Source of the DNA: Prevotella sp.
GTDB lineage: Bacteria > Bacteroidota > Bacteroidia > Bacteroidales > Bacteroidaceae
Length of the DNA: 64,000 bases
Assembly: GCA_016285055.1 (NCBI GenBank)
Contig: JAEEPZ010000008.1
Span: 1 to 64,000, forward strand
Direction: 5' to 3'
The translations under genes and the position numbers were made by a program. Numbering within the stretch: position 1 is the stretch's first letter; each line of letters begins with the position of its first letter. This document shows positions 16,471 to 24,767 of the stretch, in pieces. Below the pieces are notes generated by a model. That model ran no database searches, was not told the DNA's origin, and worked only from the letters and a program-made list of their open reading frames with translations.

Positions 16471-18189
16471 ATGACAACTAAGATATTCAGCAGACTTCTG
16501 ATAGGTTTATCATTTATCATTTGTCACTTATCATTTAGCGTAGCCCTCACCAGCTGCTCCGACAATGACTACGACCCCACCTACCTGGCTGAGGTGTGCG
16601 TGTCGCAGTCGTACATCGGCTTCGCAGCAGAGGGCAGCACTGTCACCATCGAGGTGAAGGCCGGTGCCGACTGGACCATCACCGACATCCCCGACTGGGT
16701 GACCGTCAGTCCTGTGACCGGCTCTGCGGGCAAGACGGAAGTGACCTTCACCACCGAGAAGGCCACAGCTACCAAAGAGGCCACTGTCATCCTGGAATGT
16801 GGCGGCGCCAAGCAGCGCATCAACCTCATTCAGATGACGAAGAAGGCCGAGGCTCAGTTGGCTACCTGCGCTCAGGTGGCTGCCGGCAACGAAGGTGCCA
16901 CCTACCGTGTGCGTGGCGTCTGCGCTTCCAATCCCGACAACCAGTATGGCAACTGGAACATTCAGGATGAGACAGGGCAGATCTACGTCTACGGCACGTT
17001 TGACAAGAAGGGCGGCAAGGGCACCTATCCCATCAGCGGTGCCAACGGCTGGGGCTTCGGCGTGGGCGACATCATCACTGTCGAGGGCCCGATGAAGAAC
17101 TACAACGGCACCATCGAGCTGGTTGACGTCACCGTCATCAGCATCGAGAAGTCGCTCATCAAGGTGGAGAGCCTCTCCGTTGCCGACGCACTGCCTGCTG
17201 AAGGCGGTGAGGTAACAGCCTTCGTCAGCTGCAAGGGCAACGGCATCGGTGTCGTCATTCCCGAGGATGCCAAGTCGTGGCTCAGCATCAGTGGCCTGAC
17301 GCCCGGTAGCATCACGTTCAAGGTGCAGCCCAATGAAGGCGACTTCCGCAAATCCACCGTCACCTTCACCACCACCGACGGCAGCGGTGAGTACACCGCA
17401 CAGGCCACCATCTCGCAGCAGGCCAAGCCCAATGCCGCAGGCAGCGAGGCCAATCCCTTCACCGTGGCTGAGGCCATCGCCAAGTGCCAGGAGGTGGGCG
17501 CTACGGCCACCGACCAGCTCTTCTACGCCAAGGGACGCATCAGCAGCATCAAGGAGGTGAGCACCAGCTATGGCAACGCCACCTTCAACATCTCCGACGA
17601 CGGACAGGACGAGCAATTCGTCACCTGCTTCCGGGCCTACAGCTTGGGCGGCGAGAAGTTCACTGCCGAGGATGAGATCGGCGTGGGCGACGAGGTGCTG
17701 ATCTGCGGCAAGCTGGTGAACTACACCGACAAGAACGGCGTTACCACGCCGCAGTTTGCACAGGGCTGCTACATCGTCAGCATCAAGAAGGGCAATGCTG
17801 CCGGCTCGCTGAACAAACCCTTCACGCCGGCTGAGGCCAACGCCTTCTGCCAGACGCTGGGCGAGGGCAACACAACCTCAGACGATTACTACGTGAAAGG
17901 CAAAATCATAGCTATCGAGGACAAGAACCAGTTCGGCACGCAGTACGGCAACTGCACGTTCTACCTCTCAACCGATGGCACCGACAGCGGCGAGAAGTTC
18001 TACGTCTTCCGCACGCTCTACCTGGGCAACGTGAAGTATAGCGACGACAGCTGGCTGAAGCCGAAGGCTGGCGACGAGGTCATCATCTGCGGCAAGCTGA
18101 CGCTCTACAAGGACAAGGAAGGCAACCTTGTGCCCGAGACCTCGGCTAACAACAGCTACATCTATTCGCTCAACGGCAAGACAAAATAG
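16471..18189 (+). CDS. BACON-domain surface lipoprotein with OB-fold-like repeats
   Basis: 572 residues. A lipoprotein signal (LLIGLSFIICHLSFSVALTSC, C29) is followed by a BACON domain (SQSYIGFAAEGSTVTIEVKAGADWTITDIPDWVTVSP..). Next is an OB-fold-like module (YRVRGVCASNPDNQYGNWNIQDETGQIYVYG), a second BACON-like domain (~235-315), then two further related modules (FYAKGRISSIKEVSTSYGNATFNISDDG and YYVKGKIIAIEDKNQFGTQYGNCTFYLSTDG). BACON domains are thought to bind carbohydrate or mucin. Likely outer-membrane surface exposed. It follows the TonB/OmpA gene, so the two may work together. ATG 16471 is preferred over TTG 16462. Confidence 0.82.
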   Translation: MTTKIFSRLLIGLSFIICHLSFSVALTSCSDNDYDPTYLAEVCVSQSYIGFAAEGSTVTIEVKAGADWTITDIPDWVTVSPVTGSAGKTEVTFTTEKATATKEATVILECGGAKQRINLIQMTKKAEAQLATCAQVAAGNEGATYRVRGVCASNPDNQYGNWNIQDETGQIYVYGTFDKKGGKGTYPISGANGWGFGVGDIITVEGPMKNYNGTIELVDVTVISIEKSLIKVESLSVADALPAEGGEVTAFVSCKGNGIGVVIPEDAKSWLSISGLTPGSITFKVQPNEGDFRKSTVTFTTTDGSGEYTAQATISQQAKPNAAGSEANPFTVAEAIAKCQEVGATATDQLFYAKGRISSIKEVSTSYGNATFNISDDGQDEQFVTCFRAYSLGGEKFTAEDEIGVGDEVLICGKLVNYTDKNGVTTPQFAQGCYIVSIKKGNAAGSLNKPFTPAEANAFCQTLGEGNTTSDDYYVKGKIIAIEDKNQFGTQYGNCTFYLSTDGTDSGEKFYVFRTLYLGNVKYSDDSWLKPKAGDEVIICGKLTLYKDKEGNLVPETSANNSYIYSLNGKTK

Positions 18190-18215
18190 CTTGCCGGCAT
18201 AAAAAAGGGCAAACA

Positions 18216-18260
18216 AACGAAGTCCCTACAGGTGGCGTTCCACTCTGTAGGGACTTCGTT
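18216..18260. terminator. Long hairpin between convergent genes
   Basis: A perfect 16-bp inverted repeat: AACGAAGTCCCTACAG (18216-18231) and CTGTAGGGACTTCGTT (18245-18260). It sits between two converging genes. On the minus strand a T6 run follows a few bases on, so it may terminate in both directions. Confidence 0.7.
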
Positions 18261-18282
18261 GATGTATGTCCGCGAATGTGTT

Positions 18283-18675
18283 TTACTTGTTCTTCAGGTA
18301 GTATTCCACTGCCAGCTTGACGTTGGCCTTGACGGCGTCGCTGCTGTAGGTGGCGCCGGTGCAGCCGTCCACCTTCGTGGTCTTGACATCCTGCACCTTC
18401 ATGCCGTCCCATTTGTGAAGCATGAAGTCGGCGGCACGCTTCCAGTAGCGTGGCGTCTCCTGATTCTCCAGATATTCTATCTTCTCAATCTTGTTACCCT
18501 TGATATAGACATTCAGCGGCGTGGGGCCTTCATAGCCCATCACGTCCTTGCCCAGCGTGGTGGTGTTGACCACATAGACGCCTTTGTCTTTTTTCATCAC
18601 GCTGTCTTTCTTGTCGGCGCTCATAAGTGCCACTGCCATGAAGAGGCAAGCGGCAGGAATCAACAGTTTCTTCAT
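18283..18675 (-). CDS. Secreted FMN-binding domain protein
   Basis: 130 residues with a signal peptide (LLIPAACLFMAVALMSA). The motif DGCTGATYSS (103-112) matches the NqrC/RnfG flavinylation pattern [S/T]GAT-x-[S/T], in which the last threonine of GAT, here T109, would carry FMN by a phosphoester bond. It is a single small domain, like the stand-alone extracytosolic flavin carriers of Bacteroidota. It would need an ApbE, and one is encoded at 3372-4364. It is last in the minus-strand run DUF4332, M6 protease, FMN-binding protein. Its redox partner is unknown. Confidence 0.88.
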   Translation of the reverse strand: MKKLLIPAACLFMAVALMSADKKDSVMKKDKGVYVVNTTTLGKDVMGYEGPTPLNVYIKGNKIEKIEYLENQETPRYWKRAADFMLHKWDGMKVQDVKTTKVDGCTGATYSSDAVKANVKLAVEYYLKNK

Positions 18676-18768
18676 TCTTTATTCTTTTGTTTAGTGATAT
18701 GGTAATATGCTTATCTCTCTGTAATATGACGTTGAATTGACCGTAAGGTTTATTCCATATTGAGAGAA

Positions 18769-21372
18769 TTAACGGACAATGTGCCGGGTGCCGTGGGCGG
18801 TCTTCACGATGTAGAGTCCGTGGCGCAGTGGCATTGTGGTGAGTCGCCCGATGGTGGTGCGGCTGACGAAGCGTCCGTCGGCGGTATAGATTGTGGCGGG
18901 CGTGGCAGCATCGAGGCCGTCAAGGGCTACGGTGCTGATGCCTGACGGGTCGGCCACCTCAACGACGGCTTCCGTGCGCTCTATCTCGTCGATGACGGTG
19001 CTGCCGTCCTTATTGGCATAGTAGATGCCCGTGACGTCGAAGAACTTCCCGTCGAGTGCCTTTGGCACGCTGGGCAGATCCATCTGCAAGAGATTATAGA
19101 CGCGTATGCGCTGCTCGTCATTGCCCATCACCCACACGCGGTTGCTGACGCGCTTCAGGGTGACGGCGGTGAGGGTGATGAGGTCGCTGCGGTCGGCATC
19201 GCTCAGCTCGTCGAGGGCGACGCGCCGTGGGGTCACCTCATGGCCTTTGTCGATAGTGAATCCTTTGCTGTTCGTGGCGCCGCCGGCTGCCACCATCGTG
19301 GGAACGTTGTTCACCACGGTCTTCTTCCCGAAGAGGATGCCGTTAAGCAGGTCGCCGGTCTCCACGCCGAGGCCCTCCACGTCGATGCAGAGTGCGCCGG
19401 AGCTGTCACGCACAAAGACCTTGCTGTCGTTGGCGAAGACCACGAGGGCGTTGTTCAGGCTGAGTATCGACTCTGCTCCTTCGTCCTGCTCGCGGTAGGT
19501 GGCGATGTCGGGCACGAGCTGTGCCTCCTCCACGGTGACGACACATTGCGCTGTCAGTTGCTCGTCGCCATTGGCCACCACGGTGATGACGGCCTGTCCC
19601 GCCTTGTGTGCCGTCACTGTGCCCAGCACGTCAACGGTGCACACATCCGGGTTGTCGGTGCTCCACGCCAGCTGATAGGGTGCATAGTCGGGCGTGCGCT
19701 CAGGCTCCAGCAGGAAACTCAGCCCCACAGTGAGTGAGAGCGTCTCCTGCAGGCTGATGCTGCGCAGCACGTTGACATCCACCAGGTCGAAGGATATCGT
19801 GCCATTGCGCTCCTTGATGTTCTCAAAGCCCAGCAGTGACGGCTGGCCGCTCCAGGTAAGAAGGTTGGCGGGAGTGGTGGTGTTGTTCAGCGTGGTGACG
19901 CGCTTAGTGCCCGGGAAGGGGTCGCTGGCATAGCCACCCGAAGCATTGCCGCCGCCGGCACGCACCAGGACAAAGTAATTGTGCTTGGGGTTGCAGTTCA
20001 CCTGATTACTGCGCCACACCGAAGCATTGGTAGAGTCAACGCGGTACACTATCATGCCGTGTCCGGGCAGGTATTTCTCCCACTTCGATGTCTTTTGGCG
20101 GTTCTCTATGAGGAAGTACTCCTTCTTCACCTTCGAGTCGAGTCGGTAGCCGAAGTTAGACTCTGCCACTGCTTCCAGCTCATAGTGTCCCTCTTCGCTG
20201 AGCGTGGCGGGTGTGGCGAATCCCAGTGAGTAGCGCTCGTAGATGGTGTATCCCGACGGTGTGCGTCCGTTGTTCTGATAGCCTCCTCCGGCCATGATGG
20301 TCCAGTCGCCGGGGTCGGCACTCTGCCCGCCGCCCTTCTCGTAGTCGGTGTCGTATAAGTCGGGCAGTCCCAGCACATGGCCAAACTCATGGCACATGGT
20401 CCCTATGCCGTCGAAGAATCCATTATTGGGCGTGCCCAGCATCTCGGTGGAGCAGGCATAGCGGCCTAAGCGCACGTTGTCCTTGTAGATAGCCGACCAT
20501 GTGGTTATGTCGTAGAACTCGCTGGCGTGTGGCCAGATAAGCTTCGACTCATCACCTGCGTACTGGGCGCCATAACCGGCAAAGATGATGTAGACCATGT
20601 CCACCACGCCATCCTTGTCGAGGTCGTACTGGCTGAAGTCCACGTCCTTGTCGGCTGCATCGACTACGCGCTTGGTCAGCTGTGGTGCCCTTTCCGTCTT
20701 GTTGGCATAAAACTCGCTGACATTGATGGTATAGGGGCCGACAACGTCGAACGACGGCGAGAAGGTGCCGTTAGAGTTGTCGTAGAAATAGTCGCGCACA
20801 CTGCCGGTGAAGACGCCGTTGCCCACCAGTCCGTAGCCCTTGTAGTTCTCTTCGTTCACCATGTCGTTGACTATCTGAGCATAGTCGTCACGCGAGAACT
20901 TCCTGTCGTTGAACTCTGCGAGGATGATGAGTCCGTGGAAGTTGTCGTAGTCGAAGAGTGGCGCATTGGCCTGAGCGGCAGCCCGTGCGGTTGCCTGCCG
21001 TGCCTGTTCGGCCTGTTGGCGATAGGCGTTGGCGCTGGTCATGTCAGGTGTCAGACACTTGCTGACGCCCTGCAGCCACTGGCGCTCGGCTTCGGAGCGA
21101 TGTGCAGCATCGTGGGCCACGTGGTCGGTAGGCTCCAGCTGTCCATTGTCGTTGAGGCGTGCATAGCAATAGAAGCCGTCGGCACGCCGAGTGATGGTAA
21201 AGCCGTCCTCGGTGGTGGTGAAGTTCAGATACTCGTCGCCATGCAGGCGCACGGCCAGTGTGGTGCCGTCGGGCTGCTGGCGGCTCATCATTCCCGGATA
21301 CGCAGGAACGGCCTTTGCTGCGCTAAACAGGAGCGCGGCAAAGGCTGTAAGAAGAAATCTTTGTAATTGCAC
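18769..21372 (-). CDS. M6 family secreted metalloprotease
   Basis: 867 residues. Signal peptide (FLLTAFAALLFSAAKA) and propeptide, then an M6 / immune-inhibitor-A-like catalytic domain with zinc motif HEFGH (328-332) in CHEFGHVLGLPDLYDTD. The catalytic core also shows YDLDKDGVVDMVYIIFAGYG. Further on are a Big_2-like domain (LAWSTDNPDVCTVDVLGTVTAHKAGQAVITV), an OB-fold-like domain (~690-800), and a C-terminal tail ..IYTADGRFV...LRHGLYIVK resembling a sorting-type beta domain. It probably degrades host or dietary proteins outside the cell. It starts 3 bp after the DUF4332 stop, so it is in that operon. Confidence 0.9.
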   Translation of the reverse strand: MQLQRFLLTAFAALLFSAAKAVPAYPGMMSRQQPDGTTLAVRLHGDEYLNFTTTEDGFTITRRADGFYCYARLNDNGQLEPTDHVAHDAAHRSEAERQWLQGVSKCLTPDMTSANAYRQQAEQARQATARAAAQANAPLFDYDNFHGLIILAEFNDRKFSRDDYAQIVNDMVNEENYKGYGLVGNGVFTGSVRDYFYDNSNGTFSPSFDVVGPYTINVSEFYANKTERAPQLTKRVVDAADKDVDFSQYDLDKDGVVDMVYIIFAGYGAQYAGDESKLIWPHASEFYDITTWSAIYKDNVRLGRYACSTEMLGTPNNGFFDGIGTMCHEFGHVLGLPDLYDTDYEKGGGQSADPGDWTIMAGGGYQNNGRTPSGYTIYERYSLGFATPATLSEEGHYELEAVAESNFGYRLDSKVKKEYFLIENRQKTSKWEKYLPGHGMIVYRVDSTNASVWRSNQVNCNPKHNYFVLVRAGGGNASGGYASDPFPGTKRVTTLNNTTTPANLLTWSGQPSLLGFENIKERNGTISFDLVDVNVLRSISLQETLSLTVGLSFLLEPERTPDYAPYQLAWSTDNPDVCTVDVLGTVTAHKAGQAVITVVANGDEQLTAQCVVTVEEAQLVPDIATYREQDEGAESILSLNNALVVFANDSKVFVRDSSGALCIDVEGLGVETGDLLNGILFGKKTVVNNVPTMVAAGGATNSKGFTIDKGHEVTPRRVALDELSDADRSDLITLTAVTLKRVSNRVWVMGNDEQRIRVYNLLQMDLPSVPKALDGKFFDVTGIYYANKDGSTVIDEIERTEAVVEVADPSGISTVALDGLDAATPATIYTADGRFVSRTTIGRLTTMPLRHGLYIVKTAHGTRHIVR

Positions 21373-21375
21373 TGT

Positions 21376-21783
21376 TTAGTAGGTTACCTTCGGCTCCAGT
21401 TCCTTGGCCTGGTCAATCATCTTCTGTACTTCGCTGACGACGGGCACGCGGCCACAGATGTGACGCTCGTCGTTCACCTCCTGCAGCTTTGGCTGCAAGT
21501 TCTCTGCCACACGGTGACGGAACTCCTTCACGGTGTCCACGCCGGCAGCCTCGAGCAGCTCTGCAAACTGCGGGCCCACGCCGTTGATGCGGAACAGGTC
21601 GGCATGGTTGGTCCAGCGCAGAATCAGCTTTTCGGAAATCTCGGTCTGCTCAGCCAGCTCCTTGCGTCCTTTCGGGGCTGCGCATTTCTCTAACAGTTCA
21701 CTTGCCTTGTTGATGCCGGCGGCTGCGAGCTTAGTGCCAAATACCTCACCAATGCCCTCAATGTCGATAATCTTGTAATCCAT
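21376..21783 (-). CDS. DUF4332 helix-hairpin-helix protein
   Basis: 135 residues. Two helix-hairpin-helix-like repeats (IEGIGEVFGTKLAAAGINKASELLEKC and INGVGPQFAELLEAAGVDTVKEFRHR) fit DUF4332, a small cytoplasmic family of unknown function with possible nucleic-acid binding. There is no signal peptide, unlike its secreted downstream neighbour. It is the first gene of the minus-strand unit and has its own promoter. Confidence 0.87.
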   Translation of the reverse strand: MDYKIIDIEGIGEVFGTKLAAAGINKASELLEKCAAPKGRKELAEQTEISEKLILRWTNHADLFRINGVGPQFAELLEAAGVDTVKEFRHRVAENLQPKLQEVNDERHICGRVPVVSEVQKMIDQAKELEPKVTY

Positions 21784-21824
21784 AGTTGTTTTCTCCTTTG
21801 TTGTTAATTATCAAGTAGATGCTG

Positions 21825-21832
21825 CAAATTTA
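21825..21832 (-). promoter_or_regulatory. -7 box of the DUF4332-M6 operon
   Basis: Minus strand TAAATTTG followed by C, 42 bp before the ATG at 21783. Confidence 0.7.
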
Positions 21833-21893
21833 CTGAGAAATGCGCGACGCGCCAAATTTATTAAGGATAATTAAGAATTCGTTTGGGAGTTAA

Positions 21894-22128
21894 GGGAGTT
21901 AGGAGTTAAAGGAGCCAAAGTTAGGAGTTAAAGGAGTTAGGAGTTAAAGGAGTTAAAGGAGTTAAAGGAGTTAAAGACATTACCTTTGCTGTGGATTTCG
22001 ACCCAGAGACAAAGGCTTTTCATGGTGAGACATTTGTCTTTAACTCCTTTAACTCCTTTAACTCCTTTAACTCCTTTAACTCCTACCTCCCTTAACTCCT
22101 TTAACTCCTTTAACTCCTTTAACTCCTA
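21894..22128. repeat. TTTAACTCC element, copy A
   Basis: GGAGTTAAA 9-mers (21894-21974), a core at ~21975-22037 containing TACCTTTG and GGATTTCGACCCAGAGACAA, then inverted TTTAACTCC 9-mers to 22128. The array reaches into the ABC ATPase gene: the last unit provides its TAG stop. In the plus frame the core reads TFAVDFDPETKAFHGETFVF. Confidence 0.92.
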
Positions 22129-22926
22129 AAAGTTGATGCGGATGGTGAGCTTGGCGGCATCAAAGGTGACGTTGCTGTCTTCCTCAACAAACCTCGTCAG
22201 CACACCGCTGTCGGCCAGCTCGTGTGGCGTGCCGATGGCCAGCGTGCCGTCGGTCTGCAACAGCCACAGGCGGTCGGCCACCTGCAGGGCCAGCTCCAGG
22301 TCGTGGGTAGAGAGGAATACCGTCTTCTGCTGCTCTCGGCAGATGCGTCGCAAAAGCAGTAGCGTGTCCACCTTCGACGGATAGTCGAGGAAGGCCGTCG
22401 GCTCGTCCAGATAGATGATGCTGGTCTGCTGGGCCAGCGCCTTGGCTATCATCACCTTCTGCCGCTCGCCGTCGCTGAGTGTCGTCACCAGCCGGTCGGT
22501 GAGCGCGGTGATGCCCACCAGGCTGATGGCCTCGTTCACCACCTGCTCGTCGTCGCCGTTCAGCTTCCCCCAGAAGCCTGTGTAGGGCGAGCGGCCCATC
22601 GCCACCAGCTGCCACACCGTCATCTGCTGCACGTCGGGGCGCTCGGTCAGCACAATGCCGATGCACTGTGCTATCTCCTTGGCGCTGTAGTCCTCAAGGC
22701 GCTTCTCGCCGACGCAAATCTCGCCGCCCAGGCAGGGTTGAAAGGCCGCCAGCGTGCGCAGCAGCGTCGACTTGCCCGCACCGTTACGGCCCAGCAGGCA
22801 GGTCAGCTCACCTTGCTGCAAGGCTGCCGTGATGCCACTGGCCACAGTCCGCACGCCCTGCCGCGTACGGTAGCCTATGCTGACGTTTGTCAGACGCACT
22901 GGCACATCATAATTCATAGCATTCAC
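22126..22926 (-). CDS. FecE/BtuD-type ABC transporter ATPase (orphan)
   Basis: 266 residues. Walker A GRNGAGKST, Q-loop region VLTERPDV, signature LSDGE (variant of LSGGQ), Walker B IIYLDEPTAFLD and switch H in STHDLEL are all present. The closest type is the ATPase of siderophore, haem or cobalamin uptake systems (FecE, FhuC, BtuD). No FecCD-type permease or binding protein is in this window. It is flanked on both sides by TTTAACTCC repeat elements, and the stop codon lies inside one. The second ATG (22917) is an alternative start. Confidence 0.9.
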   Translation of the reverse strand: MNAMNYDVPVRLTNVSIGYRTRQGVRTVASGITAALQQGELTCLLGRNGAGKSTLLRTLAAFQPCLGGEICVGEKRLEDYSAKEIAQCIGIVLTERPDVQQMTVWQLVAMGRSPYTGFWGKLNGDDEQVVNEAISLVGITALTDRLVTTLSDGERQKVMIAKALAQQTSIIYLDEPTAFLDYPSKVDTLLLLRRICREQQKTVFLSTHDLELALQVADRLWLLQTDGTLAIGTPHELADSGVLTRFVEEDSNVTFDAAKLTIRINF

Positions 22927-22934
22927 AAGGTTTG

Positions 22935-23114
22935 ATAGGAGTTAAAGGAGTTAGGAGTTAAAGGAGTTAAAGGAGTTAAAGACAAATGACTCTCCATGAA
23001 AAGAGCCTTTGCCTCTGAGTCGAAATCCACAGCAAAGGTAATGTCTTTAACTCCTTTAACTCCTTTAACTCCTTTAACTCCTTCCTTTGGCTCCTTTAAC
23101 TCCATAAACTCCTA
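22935..23114. repeat. TTTAACTCC element, copy B (inverted core)
   Basis: 9-mer arms surround a core (~22980-23045) in the opposite orientation to copy A. The core has extra bases relative to copies A and E, which shift its reading frame. It fills the gap between the GlsB stop and the ABC ATPase start. Confidence 0.9.
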
Positions 23115-23116
23115 AA

Positions 23117-23356
23117 TTATTTCCTGAACAGCGATGCGACGAGAAGGACGACGACTGCACCCACCACGGCCGTTCCTAACTGGCCCAGCAGACCGCCCCA
23201 CGACACGCCCAGTAATTGAAAGAGCCATCCGCCTACCGCACCACCGATGATACCCAGTATCAGGTTAATGATGATACCAAAACCGCCGCCTCTCATCAGC
23301 TTACCGGCAATGAAGCCGGCCAGGCAGCCAATCACTATCGACAAAATAATTCCCAT
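23117..23356 (-). CDS. GlsB/YeaQ/YmgE family membrane protein
   Basis: 79 residues with three glycine-rich transmembrane helices (ILSIVIGCLAGFIAGKLM, FGIIINLILGIIGGAVGGWLF, LGTAVVGAVVVLLVASLF). This is the transglycosylase-associated / stress-response family, whose molecular function is unknown. The length is normal. Its own promoter lies ~75 bp upstream. Confidence 0.92.
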   Translation of the reverse strand: MGIILSIVIGCLAGFIAGKLMRGGGFGIIINLILGIIGGAVGGWLFQLLGVSWGGLLGQLGTAVVGAVVVLLVASLFRK

Positions 23357-23430
23357 AGTTCAATTTTTACAAATGGTTAATAACTGATTGTTCTGTGTCT
23401 GTTCATCTGCAAACTCCACGTGAACGCTTG

Positions 23431-23438
23431 CAAAGTTA
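23431..23438 (-). promoter_or_regulatory. -7 box of the GlsB-type gene
   Basis: Minus strand TAACTTTG followed by CA, 74 bp before the ATG at 23356. Confidence 0.7.
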
Positions 23439-23574
23439 CATAAAAGAAACCAATTATTTAGTACAATTAAATAGAAAATTGGACTTTAACCTTAATTAAC
23501 CGTTCTCCTTGCAAGGATTCCACGTTATGGCTGTTCTATATATAACAATGTGTAATGCCTCAAAACCAACGAAT

Positions 23575-24003
23575 ATGAAAAAGAACCATGTCTTATGGCT
23601 AACCACCGTGCTGATACTGCTTACTGCATGCGACCCGGCCTCTGAAGCAAGATATACTATCAGAAATGAGTCTGATAGTTTAGTTACCATTGAGGTGCAT
23701 CATAATATGTACTATGAGTTGCATACTAAAGACACGCTCGTTTGCTACGATTCGAATGTACAACCGTCATTTGTACTACTTAAGCATGAGGCAGTGGTTG
23801 TTCGTTATGGATGGATGTCAGCTGCTGTGGAAGAGCACACTGCATTCTGGAACAGCATCGCCTCTATCAAAATAGGAAGTCGCGCTCTCCCTCAAGAATT
23901 ATGGAAAGAGAATTGTTGGCAATCATCCAAAAGTGGAGGGCATCTATTCAGTTTTGGCGAAGAATGGGATTATGTTCTGACGATTACGGACGACATCCTT
24001 TAG
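23575..24003 (+). CDS. Hypothetical small lipoprotein, AT-rich
   Basis: 142 residues from the ATG that gives signal MKKNHVLWLTTVLILLTAC (lipid-attached C19). The longer frame from 23509 adds an unlikely head. The mature part is a predicted beta domain (RYTIRNESDSLVTIEVHHNMYYEL..) with no family I recognise. Base composition is clearly more AT-rich than the neighbours and codons are less biased (ATA, TTA and AGA occur), which suggests recent acquisition. It is isolated between a divergent gene and a repeat block, with no clear TAnnTTTG box. Confidence 0.7.
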   Translation: MKKNHVLWLTTVLILLTACDPASEARYTIRNESDSLVTIEVHHNMYYELHTKDTLVCYDSNVQPSFVLLKHEAVVVRYGWMSAAVEEHTAFWNSIASIKIGSRALPQELWKENCWQSSKSGGHLFSFGEEWDYVLTITDDIL

Positions 24004-24039
24004 TTGGTGTCTTATTTTAAAATGGAGCCACTCAAAAAA

Positions 24040-24135
24040 GTCCGAAGGCTTCGGACGCTCTGTCCGAAGGCTTCGGACTGTCTGTCCGAAGGCTTCGGAC
24101 TCTTCGTCCGAAGGCTTCGGACGAAAAGTCCGAAA
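24040..24135. repeat. Array of GTCCGAAGGCTTCGGAC hairpins
   Basis: Four copies of a 17-bp near-perfect palindrome at 24040, 24062, 24084 and 24106 (period 22 bp), plus a half copy at 24128. It starts 37 bp after the lipoprotein stop, so it may end or stabilise that transcript, or serve as a protein-binding array. Confidence 0.92.
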
Positions 24136-24239
24136 TGTAAAAAAAATTACGGACAATTCTAAAATTATAAAAGCTAAGAGGTTACAGTGTACATGCGGGC
24201 TGAAAAACCTGTAAAACAAGATGCCCCCAGTTGTTTAAC

Positions 24240-24312
24240 CGCACAGCACGGAATTTTTACGATCTGTGCGGTTGGGATAGGACATAGCTATTTATGTGAG
24301 TTAATAGTTGAA
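24240..24312 (+). repeat. Dispersed repeat, left partial copy
   Basis: Contains ATTTTTACGATCTGTGCGG and TTTATGTGAGTTAATAG. It matches, in inverted orientation, the block at 24768-24890 and, in direct orientation, 53330-53400. With the 24768 copy it brackets the palindromic element 24363-24644. Confidence 0.7.
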
Positions 24313-24362
24313 TATGTTCAATAGTCAAAGGCTTGAGGTAGCCCTATTCTCCCCCTTTGCAC

Positions 24363-24644
24363 CTACTCTTTATACACATCTCGGAGGGAGTAGCCCCGAA
24401 GGGACGACGGAAGACGATGGTGCGTACCAATCGTCCGATGGTGAGCACCAATCGTCCAGGCAGGGGCAACGCCCCTGTAAACAGTTGGCCACCAACAAAT
24501 GAAGCCCTGAAGGGGCGACGGAATAAAGGCAGGGGCAACGTCCCTGTAAACGGTTGGCCACCAACAAATGAAGCCCTGAAGGGGCGACGGAGTATTCTGC
24601 CGCCCCTTCGGGGGTACTCCCTCCGAGATGTGTATAAAGAGTAG
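24363..24644. mobile_element. 282-bp non-coding element with 30-bp perfect terminal inverted repeats
   Basis: The ends 24363-24392 and 24615-24644 are perfect 30-bp inverted repeats, and similarity continues inward ~16 bp (GAAGGGACGACGG against the complement of the right arm). Inside are a 21-bp repeat (GATGGTGCGTACCAATCGTCC and a variant) and two 69-bp direct repeats starting at 24459 and 24528. Unit lengths are multiples of three, so several frames stay open, but the peptides look like repeat translations. No transposase. MITE-like; no target-site duplication was identified. It shares ACAAATGAAGCC with the GC-rich palindromic family. Confidence 0.75.
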
Positions 24645-24767
24645 TTCTTGCGTCCCCATTCCCCGCTAACGCGCCTCCCCGTAGCCTTTCGGTAGCAAGC
24701 GGCAGAGCCGAGCGGTAGGGAGGGGAGGACTGCGCATTGAGCTACGTGGCGGGCAAGGCGATAGTTA
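24645..24767. other. Gene-free spacer with hairpin-rich sequence
   Basis: GC-rich, with TAGCCTTTCGGTAGCAAGCGGCAGAGCC-like self-complementary segments. No ORF, RNA gene or promoter is supportable. Confidence 0.4.

Noticed and set aside
24357-24659. Overlapping ORFs of 64-98 codons on both strands
   Set aside because: They arise because the MITE-like element is built of repeat units divisible by three. Opposite-strand translations are equally open and show no start or family signal.
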